11,025 bases of DNA from Rickettsiales bacterium. Its GTDB lineage: Bacteria > Pseudomonadota > Alphaproteobacteria > Rickettsiales > UBA3002. The DNA lies in NCBI GenBank assembly GCA_027489915.1, contig JAIXZB010000080.1:1-11025 (forward strand), given 5' to 3'. Within the stretch, counting starts at the first letter, position 1. The number at the start of each line of letters is the position of its first letter. The notes beneath the pieces were generated by a model. That model was not told the DNA's origin and did not search any database. It saw only the letters and a list, made by a program, of their open reading frames with translations. Made by a program: the position numbers and the translations under genes. Shown piece by piece: positions 1 through 6,263 of this stretch.

Positions 1-126
1 ATTCGCCCCTGTAACGCCGCTTGCAACAAGCAGTGATTTTATTGAGGTTGCGAGTTTATTATTATCTTTGCCAACAACGCGTTGCGTTGTGCCTGTTGCA
101 GTTGCTGCAATAGTCGAGACCGTCAT
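1..126 (-). CDS. N-terminal fragment of an unrecognised protein
   Basis: An open frame of 42 codons runs from an ATG at 126-124 off the left edge of the window with no stop. The visible protein begins MTVSTIAATATGTTQRVVGK. It is rich in Ala, Thr, Ser and Val, with no obvious signal peptide, membrane segment or domain motif in the part seen. A GGAG-like ribosome binding sequence lies a few bases upstream on the minus strand (complement of roughly 133-142), and an imperfect palindrome at 146-166 sits in the presumed leader or promoter. The gene is divergent from yggT. I do not recognise the product, and a fragment this short could be spurious; the start signal and the uninterrupted frame are the support. 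Confidence 0.5.
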   Translation of the reverse strand, partial: MTVSTIAATATGTTQRVVGKDNNKLATSIKSLLVASGVTGAN

Positions 127-145
127 GGTACTAGCTCCATCCTAT

Positions 146-166
146 GTTTAGACTACGTGACTAAAC
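146..166. promoter_or_regulatory. Imperfect 21-bp palindrome, candidate operator
   Basis: The arms GTTTAG (146-151) and CTAAAC (161-166) are perfect reverse complements around a 9-base centre, with one further matching C/G pair inside (153 and 159). It lies 20 bases upstream of the minus-strand start at 126, where a repressor site could act. No cognate regulator can be named. The arms are AT-rich, so chance is possible. Confidence 0.35.
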
Positions 167-197
167 AGTTGCTGCTTAACACAGCTATGATTGTTTT

Positions 198-228
198 TTG
201 ACACGCAGTTTCCTACGTGTCATATGTT
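198..228 (+). promoter_or_regulatory. Candidate yggT promoter with dyad in a 19-bp spacer
   Basis: A perfect TTGACA (198-203) is followed, 19 bases later, by TATGTT (223-228, 4 of 6 matches to TATAAT). CATATG at 221-226 would give a 17-base spacer but matches less well. The spacer is nearly filled by an imperfect dyad, ACACGcAG (201-208) and CTaCGTGT (213-220). A long spacer occupied by a dyad is the layout of MerR-family-controlled promoters, but this assignment is inference only. The ATG of yggT is 30 bases downstream of the putative -10. Confidence 0.4.
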
Positions 229-257
229 CTTTATAACACTGCTTTGAGGAAAATACA

Positions 258-557
258 ATGCTTAACCCCTTCATTGAACTGATTTCGAGCGTTATTGGCA
301 TTTACAGCTTCGTGGTCTTTGTGTGGGTTATTATGAGCATGCTTCGACAGTTTAACGTTATAAAACCACACAACACAATGATAAATAGGGTCTTTTTTGG
401 GCTTTCTGAACTTGTTGAACCCGCCCTCTCCCCACTGCGCAAGCTGCAAAAACGCCTTTTGCCAAAACTCTATTCTGTGGATTTATCGCCTATCCTATTG
501 ATTTTGGGCCTGCACTTTATTCGTAGCGCGCTCTATCACTGGTTTTACGCTATTTAA
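258..557 (+). CDS. YggT family small membrane protein
   Basis: This 99-residue protein fits the YggT family (Pfam YGGT), small integral membrane proteins present in most bacteria and plastids and often linked to cell envelope, division or osmotic tolerance; the biochemical role is not settled. Two hydrophobic segments are visible, about residues 5-30 and 76-97, joined by an amphipathic stretch with the family-typical pattern of a Glu-Pro-x-Leu-x-Pro-Leu-Arg loop (about 53-61) and a D-x-SPI start to the second helix (75-79). The start is well supported by GAGGA at 246-250, 7 bases before the ATG. Many family members have two such modules or sit beside proC or a DUF167 gene; neither is seen here. 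The gene ends 3 bases before the stop of the convergent purU, leaving no room for a dedicated terminator. Confidence 0.88.
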   Translation: MLNPFIELISSVIGIYSFVVFVWVIMSMLRQFNVIKPHNTMINRVFFGLSELVEPALSPLRKLQKRLLPKLYSVDLSPILLILGLHFIRSALYHWFYAI

Positions 558-560
558 CAG

Positions 561-1421
561 CTACTTAAACACAACTGTTTTATTTCCGTTCAGCAATACG
601 CGGTGCTCAATATGGTATTTGAGCGCCCTAGCCAAAACCAACGCCTCGCTATCGCGGCCCATGGCGGTGAGCATATCTGGGGTGCAGGTATGATCCACAC
701 GGGTGACTTCCTGCTCGATAATCGGCCCTTCGTCTAAATCGTTTGTGACGTAATGTGCGGTGGCACCAATTAGCTTCACGCCTCTTTCATAGGCTTGATG
801 ATAGGGCTTTGCTCCCTTGAAGCTTGGCAGGAATGAATGATGGATGTTAATTGCTTTCCCCCTCAACTTCGCGGATAGCTCGGGCGAGAGGATTTGCATG
901 TAACGCGCAAGTACTACAGTGTCGATATGTTCGCGCTCTATGACATCCCATATCTTCGCTTCTTGCGCAGCTTTATCGGTTTGCATGGGGAAATAATGGA
1001 AGGGGATTTCATTCCATTCCACCATGCCTTTTGCATCTTCGTGATTGGAAATCACTGCGGGTATATCAATAGCGAGCGATGCAGTGCGGAAGCGGTGCAT
1101 TAAGTCATTCAGGCAATGCATGTGCTTGGATACTAAAATCAACACCCGCGCTTTTGCATCGGCGTCATGGAGTTGCCAATCCATGGAAAAAGGCGTGCCT
1201 ACGGCATCGGCAAAGCGCTTGTGTAGAGCGACCTTAGTAGGGGTTTTGCTGCCTGAGGCAAAATGCACGCGCATGAAAAATTTATCTGTAGAGGGATCAC
1301 CAAACTGAGTGGATTCGATGATGAAACCATCTTCTGCTGCAAGAAACCCCGAAACGGCGGCCACAATGCCGCGTACATCCCGGCAAGAGAGGGTGAGCAC
1401 ATAACGTGTTGGACTGGTCAT
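561..1421 (-). CDS. purU: Formyltetrahydrofolate deformylase
   Basis: PurU hydrolyses 10-formyl-THF to formate and THF in the cytosol, balancing the one-carbon pool and, in E. coli, feeding formate to PurT. The protein is 286 residues, the usual length. An N-terminal ACT domain (about 6-85) is followed by a formyltransferase-fold hydrolase domain (about 90-275). Visible catalytic elements of the GART/PurU fold are INIHHSFLPSF with Asn192 and His194, and the D-x-GP motif with Asp230. The family stretch around residues 98-112 (SKHMHCLNDLMHR) lies at the domain junction. The start codon overlaps the stop of the upstream divL-like gene as ATGA (1418-1421), indicating translational coupling; only a weak purine-rich ribosome binding sequence lies ahead of it. 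No purine gene is adjacent, so a role in folate/one-carbon balance with ahcY is the likelier reading. Confidence 0.95.
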   Translation of the reverse strand: MTSPTRYVLTLSCRDVRGIVAAVSGFLAAEDGFIIESTQFGDPSTDKFFMRVHFASGSKTPTKVALHKRFADAVGTPFSMDWQLHDADAKARVLILVSKHMHCLNDLMHRFRTASLAIDIPAVISNHEDAKGMVEWNEIPFHYFPMQTDKAAQEAKIWDVIEREHIDTVVLARYMQILSPELSAKLRGKAINIHHSFLPSFKGAKPYHQAYERGVKLIGATAHYVTNDLDEGPIIEQEVTRVDHTCTPDMLTAMGRDSEALVLARALKYHIEHRVLLNGNKTVVFK

Positions 1422-3403
1422 ACGGCTTCTTTCGTTACAGACATTCCGTTGGGGAAATGGCAGATAATGCGCGTACCTCGCCCCTGCTCTCCCGTCAAGT
1501 GCAGGCTTCCTCCATGCAGCTCAACAAAACGCTTGGCTACGGATAAACCTAAATCAACTGTTGCGCTTGCCGTTGGCATTTCATCGCCTGATTGAAGCTG
1601 CAATTGCGCGCTGCGCCCCTCATCGGTCACGATTACGGAAACACCTGAGAGTTCATCTGGTTCTACACGCACCAAAATTTCACCTTTTTGTTTGGCCATC
1701 TTCACAGCGTTACTCAAGAGATTGAAGAATATTTGCTTCAGACGCGTTTCATCAGCAAAGATGCTGGCAGCTTCAGGGGCAATCTGGTGAGAGATTTTAA
1801 TATCCTGAATACGCACGCGCTCACCAAGCAGCGATTCCACTGCAACGAGGGCTTCTTTTACATCGCAGGTGACGAGGTTAAGTTTCAGGTATCCCGCTTC
1901 CATGGAGGCTAAATCGATAATGTCACTTATCATATCGCCAAGATGCTGTGCGGATTTGAATATGTTTTCAACATAATCGCGCTGCATATCGTTTAATGCG
2001 CCCATATACTGCATTTTCAGCATTTCAGCAAAACCGCTGATAGAGGTGAGAGGTGAGCGCAATTCGTAGGAAACACTAGCAAGAAACTCGGTTTTCATGC
2101 GGTCTGCATCTTCGAGCGCTTCGTTCTTTTCGCGCAGGGAACGCTCAACTAGCGTTGAATCGGTTATATCGGTAAATGTAAGCAAGGTTGCGCCGTCAGG
2201 CAAAGGCACGCTGATTCCATCTATCACAGAACCATCGGTGCGATCAAAACGCACCTTGAAGAAACTGCGCTGTTGGATGCGTCCGATTAAATCTTGACGC
2301 GTGTGTTCCCACTCGTCTGGGTTAAAATAGGTGCGGCAAGCATCCAGTACATCACGGATATGCGGCTCGCTTGAGCTTATATCCTGAGGTAAATTCCATT
2401 GCTTTAAGAAGGTGGGGTTACACAGTTTCATGCGTCCATTTTCACCAAACACCACAATTCCCTCACGCAGGTTATCGAGCGTTTCGCGCTGCACGGCAAT
2501 GAGGGTATTATACGAGCGCTCTAGTGCCAATCTATCGGTCACATCTTCGTAGGCAAATAGCACACCACCCATGGCATGGGGGATGGCGATAACACGCAGA
2601 ATTTTGCCATCGGGAAGGTAGAAAAACTCCTCCTGCGGCTCGATGAGGGAGGTGAAAAGCTTTGTCTGCGCTTGTTTAAAAGCAGCAAAATTTGCCTGCT
2701 CTGGTAGCTTACGTTTTTCGCGCAGCGCCTCAAGTATATCGCCGTAGGTTGGGCTGCTATCGAGCCAATCTTCATCGAGCTTCCATAGGGCAACAAACGC
2801 ATAATTATAAAATTTGAGCTTGGAATCGCGTCCATAAATAGCCATGGCACTGGTTGAGCTACCCAGCAAATCCCGCAGGGCTGCGACATGGCGCTGGATT
2901 TCATCATGCGCGGTCTCAAGCTCTCTTTTGTCGGTTGCGTATCCGATGATAAGTCCGTCACTTTTCAACGGCAGTTCGCGCACAGCGTATAACCTACGCT
3001 CTCCTTCAACGATGATATGGCGACGCTCGATTTGTTCTGCGCCAGATTCCCACGCTTTTTGCGCGAGCTTCTTGTGTCCGCTGAACAGCTCTAAATTACC
3101 AAGCGCTACTACTGCATCGGTTGTTTCTTCTGCCAATTCGGAGAAAGCAAGATTACAGTAAATGATGTTTAAAGTCTCATCGCGCAGCCAGATTGGATTA
3201 AGCGAGCTATTAATTATGTTGGCAAACCTGCTAGCATCACGCTTGAGGAGTTTATTTTCATTCTCCAGATTCGCTATTTCCTGATTAGACAGAGCGTGAA
3301 TTTCGGGCGTTACAATCGCGGGAACGTTGCGGCTTAGCAAGCGAGAGAGCAGAAGCCCCGCTCCTATTCCACCTAATACCAGACTGCATTCTATCCATGG
3401 CAT
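1418..3403 (-). CDS. divL: DivL-like PAS pseudo-histidine kinase (Tyr in H-box)
   Basis: A 661-residue signalling protein. A short hydrophobic N-terminus (about 5-20) may anchor it in the membrane; a coiled-coil-like stretch (about 38-58) follows. Three PAS-like domains can be drawn at about 57-165, 175-292 and 300-415, then a DHp dimerisation domain (about 432-503) and an HATPase domain (about 545-652). The H-box reads SVSYELRSPL: the phospho-accepting His is Tyr446 (codon TAC, complement of 2066-2068). In the ATP domain the N-box NLLSNAVK (561-568) is intact, but G1 is D-E-G-R-S (594-598, last Gly lost) and G2 is TVDLGL (615-620, first two Gly lost). Tyr in the H-box is the hallmark of Caulobacter DivL, which controls the kinase CckA and thereby CtrA. 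DivL orthology is inferred from this trait and architecture; Caulobacter DivL is longer (about 770). The ATG lies 3 bases after the ahcY stop with no clear ribosome binding site, suggesting coupling to ahcY translation. Confidence 0.8.
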   Translation of the reverse strand: MPWIECSLVLGGIGAGLLLSRLLSRNVPAIVTPEIHALSNQEIANLENENKLLKRDASRFANIINSSLNPIWLRDETLNIIYCNLAFSELAEETTDAVVALGNLELFSGHKKLAQKAWESGAEQIERRHIIVEGERRLYAVRELPLKSDGLIIGYATDKRELETAHDEIQRHVAALRDLLGSSTSAMAIYGRDSKLKFYNYAFVALWKLDEDWLDSSPTYGDILEALREKRKLPEQANFAAFKQAQTKLFTSLIEPQEEFFYLPDGKILRVIAIPHAMGGVLFAYEDVTDRLALERSYNTLIAVQRETLDNLREGIVVFGENGRMKLCNPTFLKQWNLPQDISSSEPHIRDVLDACRTYFNPDEWEHTRQDLIGRIQQRSFFKVRFDRTDGSVIDGISVPLPDGATLLTFTDITDSTLVERSLREKNEALEDADRMKTEFLASVSYELRSPLTSISGFAEMLKMQYMGALNDMQRDYVENIFKSAQHLGDMISDIIDLASMEAGYLKLNLVTCDVKEALVAVESLLGERVRIQDIKISHQIAPEAASIFADETRLKQIFFNLLSNAVKMAKQKGEILVRVEPDELSGVSVIVTDEGRSAQLQLQSGDEMPTASATVDLGLSVAKRFVELHGGSLHLTGEQGRGTRIICHFPNGMSVTKEAV

Positions 3404-3406
3404 GGA

Positions 3407-4726
3407 TTAGTAACGGTAATGGTCGCTCTTGAATGGGCCATTTGCATTGACGCGCAAATAGTCTGCCTGTTCCTTGCTGAGTTTGGTGAGTTTGGCACCG
3501 ATCTTGGACAGGTGTAATGCCGCTACTTTCTCATCGAGATGTTTAGGCAAGATATAGACTTCGTTTTTATAGTTCTTGTGATTCTGCCATAGCTCGATTT
3601 GCGCCAGCACCTGATTGGTGAAGGATGTTGACATGACAAAGCTTGGGTGCCCATTCGCACAGCCCAGATTCACCAAGCGTCCTTTTGCGAGAACAATAAT
3701 ACGCTTACCATCGGGGAACTCCACTTCATCGACCTGAGGCTTCACTTCGTGCCACACGAGATTGCGCAAACCTTCGATTTGAATTTCTGTATCGAAATGG
3801 CCGATATTACACACAATCGCGCGGTCTTTCATTTTGCGCATGTGATCGAGCATGATGATATCTTTATTGCCGGTAGCTGTCACAAAGATATCAACCTTGT
3901 CGCATACATCTTCCATGGTGACGACTTCATATCCCTCCATTGCCGCTTGCAACGCACAGATAGGATCGATTTCGGTAATATACACACGCGCGCCCTGACC
4001 ACGCAGCGCAGCGGCGCAGCCCTTACCTACATCGCCATACCCTGCAACTAGTGCGAGCTTTCCTGCTATCATAACGTTAGTTGCCTGCTTGATGCCATCG
4101 ATGAGCGATTCGCGGCAACCATACAGGTTATCAAATTTTGATTTGGTGACAGAATCATTGACGTTGATTGCAGGCACCTTCAGCTTGCCTTCTTTTGCCA
4201 TTTCATAAAGGCGGTGTACGCCAGTGGTGGTTTCTTCGGATACACCCTTCACATCCTTCATAAGCTCAGGGTATTTGTTGTGCATGATAACGGTTAAATC
4301 ACCGCCATCATCGAGAATCATGTTCGGCGTCCAGCCATTTGGGCCAGTGATAGTTTGCTCAATACACCATTCATATTCTTCTTCGGTTTCCCCCTTCCAA
4401 GCGAACACTGGAATACCTGCTGCTGCGATGGCTGCGGCTGCCTGATCCTGAGTAGAAAAAATATTACAGCTCGACCAGCGCACTTCGGCTCCCAAGTCAG
4501 TGAGGGTTTCAATCAGCACTGCGGTTTGAATTGTCATATGCAGGCAGCCAACAATACGCGCACCCTTGAGTGGCGCTTTACCCTTATTCTCAGCACGAAG
4601 CGCCATTAAGCCTGGCATTTCTGTTTCGGCGATAGTGATTTCCTTACGGCCCCAGGCAGCAAGGGAAATATCGGCAACTTTATAATCGGTGAATGTGCTT
4701 GAGGCGGCTTTTGCAGATGCAGACAT
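3407..4726 (-). CDS. ahcY: Adenosylhomocysteinase (SAH hydrolase)
   Basis: AhcY reversibly cleaves S-adenosylhomocysteine to adenosine and homocysteine with bound NAD, in the cytosol, relieving product inhibition of methyltransferases. Starting at ATG 4726-4724 gives 439 residues. Visible: the substrate-site DDGGD (139-143), SEETTTGVH (163-171), NVNDSVTKSKFDN (188-200) with catalytic Lys195 and Asp199, Cys204, the NAD-binding GYGDVGKG (229-236), and a C-terminal Lys-Tyr-Arg-Tyr-type end (HYRY). It lacks the roughly 40-residue insert between DDGGD and SEETTTG that many bacterial enzymes (about 465 residues) carry; this is the short form. A GTG at 4762-4760 would add 12 residues but has no ribosome binding site; the ATG has a weak GAGA about 8 bases upstream. 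It is followed after 3 bases by the divL-like gene and preceded, 76 bases upstream, by the transpeptidase-family gene on the same strand. Confidence 0.96.
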   Translation of the reverse strand: MSASAKAASSTFTDYKVADISLAAWGRKEITIAETEMPGLMALRAENKGKAPLKGARIVGCLHMTIQTAVLIETLTDLGAEVRWSSCNIFSTQDQAAAAIAAAGIPVFAWKGETEEEYEWCIEQTITGPNGWTPNMILDDGGDLTVIMHNKYPELMKDVKGVSEETTTGVHRLYEMAKEGKLKVPAINVNDSVTKSKFDNLYGCRESLIDGIKQATNVMIAGKLALVAGYGDVGKGCAAALRGQGARVYITEIDPICALQAAMEGYEVVTMEDVCDKVDIFVTATGNKDIIMLDHMRKMKDRAIVCNIGHFDTEIQIEGLRNLVWHEVKPQVDEVEFPDGKRIIVLAKGRLVNLGCANGHPSFVMSTSFTNQVLAQIELWQNHKNYKNEVYILPKHLDEKVAALHLSKIGAKLTKLSKEQADYLRVNANGPFKSDHYRY

Positions 4727-4765
4727 GGTAATTCTCGTGTGAGGGTTAATTGCGTGCGACACTAG

Positions 4766-4785
4766 CTGCGCGCCTCGCAGGGCGC
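4766..4785 (-). promoter_or_regulatory. Overlapping alternative hairpins in the ahcY leader
   Basis: Two 5-bp stems share bases and cannot form together: CTGCG (4766-4770) with CGCAG (4776-4780), and GCGCC (4770-4774) with GGCGC (4781-4785). On the minus-strand transcript the second is framed by CACT and AGTG, which can extend the structure. It starts 39 bases upstream of the ahcY ATG and 17 bases after the upstream stop. No T-run follows, so it is not a standard terminator. It could be an intercistronic processing or leader structure. Significance is unproven; the segment is GC-rich and short. Confidence 0.3.
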
Positions 4786-4802
4786 AAGTGAAGAGTCGTG
4801 GT

Positions 4803-5318
4803 TTATCGTATCTCTATGTGTGAACGCGGCGAAAGTTTTGAAAGTATGGCTTCCATGTCGCTTCTACTTACAGCAACACAGCCTTCGGTGCCTCGCCCGT
4901 CGGGCTGCATAAGGTGCATGAAGATAGCGCTGCCCTTATTTTTAACTATGGGATTATCATTAAAACCAATCACAATAACGTAATCATAGGCATTATCGTC
5001 GCGCCACAACACTTCATGCCGCGCCGCAAAGGGAAGTACTACATGGGTGTTGTATGCTGGGTGCGTAGTATCATCACACCAACCATCTTCGCGTTTTATG
5101 GCTTGAACAGGAAGTGCGGTGAGTGGCTTTCTTACTCTATCTGCGCGGTAGAGCACTTGCCTTAGCGCATAAGTGCCGACGGGGGTTTTTCCATCACCTT
5201 CGAGCTTATCATTCGTTTTACCATGCTTGCCAATAACACATGTATAGGTGTTTTCACCCACCTGAAGCGTTGTTGGAGAGGTAACGATTATGTGATGTAG
5301 GACGGTCATTTGCCACAT
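4803..5318 (-). CDS. L,D-transpeptidase (YkuD-fold) family protein
   Basis: A 171-residue single-domain protein of the YkuD/ErfK family (COG3786-like). Members use a catalytic Cys to make or edit 3-3 cross-links or attach proteins to peptidoglycan in the periplasm. Visible signatures are GDGKTPVGTY (41-50), a typical early YkuD motif, and the active site with His135 (IFMHLM) and Cys147 in TEGCVAVS, the family's S/T-x-GC form. No signal peptide or membrane anchor is seen, though the family usually acts outside the cytoplasm; the start may be right, with export by another route, or the protein may act elsewhere. ATG 5318-5316 has AAAGG 4 bases upstream; an alternative ATG at 5309-5307 removes three residues. 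The specific reaction is unknown. It is divergent from the beta-barrel gene and may lead the ahcY operon. Confidence 0.82.
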   Translation of the reverse strand: MWQMTVLHHIIVTSPTTLQVGENTYTCVIGKHGKTNDKLEGDGKTPVGTYALRQVLYRADRVRKPLTALPVQAIKREDGWCDDTTHPAYNTHVVLPFAARHEVLWRDDNAYDYVIVIGFNDNPIVKNKGSAIFMHLMQPDGRGTEGCVAVSRSDMEAILSKLSPRSHIEIR

Positions 5319-5353
5319 GTAACCTTTAAGTGAAAAATTGGTTAGCTCTTTTT

Positions 5354-5381
5354 ATTTTATGCCTACATTTACCTGTTGCAA
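5354..5381 (-). promoter_or_regulatory. Candidate promoter for the L,D-transpeptidase gene
   Basis: Read on the minus strand, TTGCAA (complement of 5376-5381, 4 of 6 matches) and TAAAAT (complement of 5354-5359, 5 of 6) are separated by 16 bases. The predicted start of transcription would be about 5347, giving a leader of about 30 bases before the ATG at 5318. The -35 touches the Fur-like inverted repeat at 5380-5397, so binding there could block it. Inferred from consensus matches only. Confidence 0.45.
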
Positions 5382-5397
5382 ATGATTCTCATCATTT
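5380..5397. promoter_or_regulatory. Fur-like operator (7-4-7 inverted repeat)
   Basis: AAATGAT (5380-5386) and ATCATTT (5391-5397) form a perfect inverted repeat around TCTC. Aligned with the classical 19-base Fur box, 5378-5396 matches at 13 of 19 positions, including AATGAT and TCAT. It lies 40 bases before the ATG of the beta-barrel gene and overlaps the -35 region of the divergent transpeptidase gene, so one bound regulator could control both. In Alphaproteobacteria the Fur superfamily is split into Fur/Mur, Irr and Zur, so the effector metal (iron, manganese or zinc) cannot be told from the site. Confidence 0.55.
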
Positions 5398-5436
5398 ATA
5401 TCGACTTTCTTCAACGCAATTATTAAGTGAGTTCAT

Positions 5437-6186
5437 ATGTTATCGCTCAAACAATACCTCTCCCATGCCACCTCTTTGTGTATCGCACTCTCTGCTACTG
5501 CAGTATTTGCAGGGGTAGGAAGTCCGAAATCGGCTCTGGTTGAACATCGTGAAGTGAGCATTGAATATAAGGGAGAGCGCACTGGAGATGATAACGCGGC
5601 ACGCAATAATGCTCAGGAACACGAATTTGAAGTGTATTACGGTGTTAGCGATCACGTGAAACTTGGGTTTGAGCGCGTGTATGAGAATGAACCTAGATCT
5701 GGCTTTGAAAGCGCTTCTTATGTACCCAATGCAACACTTGAAACCACACAACAAGGTGACTGGTGGCTCAGCTCGGGCGTTTATGGGCAATATAAATTCA
5801 AGGATGGCGGCAATGATTCGATGAAAGTAGTTTTCATCGGCGAGCGCACGGAAGGTGATTTCTTCTTGCGCGGAAACCTTGGATTTGTGCGTAACGTAGG
5901 CGCTGGTCGCAAGCATGGGCTGTACTACGAATCGGCACTTCAGGGGCTCTACACTTACAATGACTACCTTAAACCTGGGGTCGAGTGGTTTGCAGATTAT
6001 GGTACCATCAACGACACAAAAGACGGGGAAGATCAGGAGCATTATGTAGGGCCTGTATTAACGGGCAAGCTGTTTAACATTGGCAATGGCTATGTGAAAT
6101 ATGCGGCAGGTTATTACTGGGGCGCAACCGATGCATCGGCGGATAACGCGCAACGCGTGAAGATTGAGTACGAATTTACCTTCTAA
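5437..6186 (+). CDS. Secreted, probable outer-membrane beta-barrel protein
   Basis: A 249-residue protein I do not recognise. Residues 1-25 form a good Sec signal peptide (a Lys near the start, a hydrophobic core around SLCIALSATAVFA, cleavage after VFA). The mature part shows no membrane helix but many alternating hydrophobic/polar stretches rich in Tyr, Trp and Gly (for example residues about 105-120, 137-160 and 200-215), and it ends in Tyr-Glu-Phe-Thr-Phe. A terminal Phe after a beta strand is the usual outer-membrane assembly (Bam) signal. A barrel of roughly 8-12 strands fits the length. The start has AAGTGAG (5425-5431), 5 bases before the ATG. The Fur-like repeat upstream suggests metal-dependent expression, for example a surface or porin-like role in metal limitation; that is inference. 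It is followed after 77 bases by dxs, with no clear functional link. Confidence 0.8.
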   Translation: MLSLKQYLSHATSLCIALSATAVFAGVGSPKSALVEHREVSIEYKGERTGDDNAARNNAQEHEFEVYYGVSDHVKLGFERVYENEPRSGFESASYVPNATLETTQQGDWWLSSGVYGQYKFKDGGNDSMKVVFIGERTEGDFFLRGNLGFVRNVGAGRKHGLYYESALQGLYTYNDYLKPGVEWFADYGTINDTKDGEDQEHYVGPVLTGKLFNIGNGYVKYAAGYYWGATDASADNAQRVKIEYEFTF

Positions 6187-6244
6187 TCTGCTGTTTCGCT
6201 CATTTTATTCGTTGCACTGGGCTGTATTTGCGCTAATCACAAGG

Positions 6245-6250
6245 TATAAT
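6245..6250 (+). promoter_or_regulatory. Perfect TATAAT just ahead of dxs
   Basis: TATAAT matches the -10 consensus exactly, but the -35 region 17 bases upstream (6222-6227, CTGTAT) is poor. The ATG is only 13 bases downstream, so initiation at the expected distance (about 6257) would leave almost no leader and would cut off the GTGAG ribosome binding sequence at 6254-6258. Either the transcript is nearly leaderless or the match is fortuitous and dxs is read from further upstream. Confidence 0.3.
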
Positions 6251-6263
6251 TTTGTGAGATTCC

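Noticed and set aside
231..449. Minus-strand open frame opposite yggT
   Set aside because: It is antisense to a clear membrane-protein gene and shows no domain or ribosome binding site.
2539..2961. Minus-strand 140-codon frame inside the divL-like gene
   Set aside because: It is a shifted frame of the same strand inside a long gene with continuous PAS-domain coding; the product has no family pattern.
4727..4762. GTG start for ahcY at 4762, adding 12 residues
   Set aside because: No ribosome binding sequence precedes it and the extra residues do not resemble the family N-terminus; the ATG at 4726 gives a normal start shortly before the conserved DYKVADISLA.
4727..4802. SAH riboswitch upstream of ahcY
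   Set aside because: A piece similar to the core (GCGAGGCGCGCAGC on the minus strand) is present, but I could not find the following AGGCUCG-type strand or the pseudoknot partner. A covariance search would decide it.
5440..6042. Long minus-strand open frame of 200 codons
   Set aside because: It lies antisense inside the beta-barrel gene, has no start signal or recognisable motif, and the sense frame has a signal peptide, ribosome binding site and barrel end.
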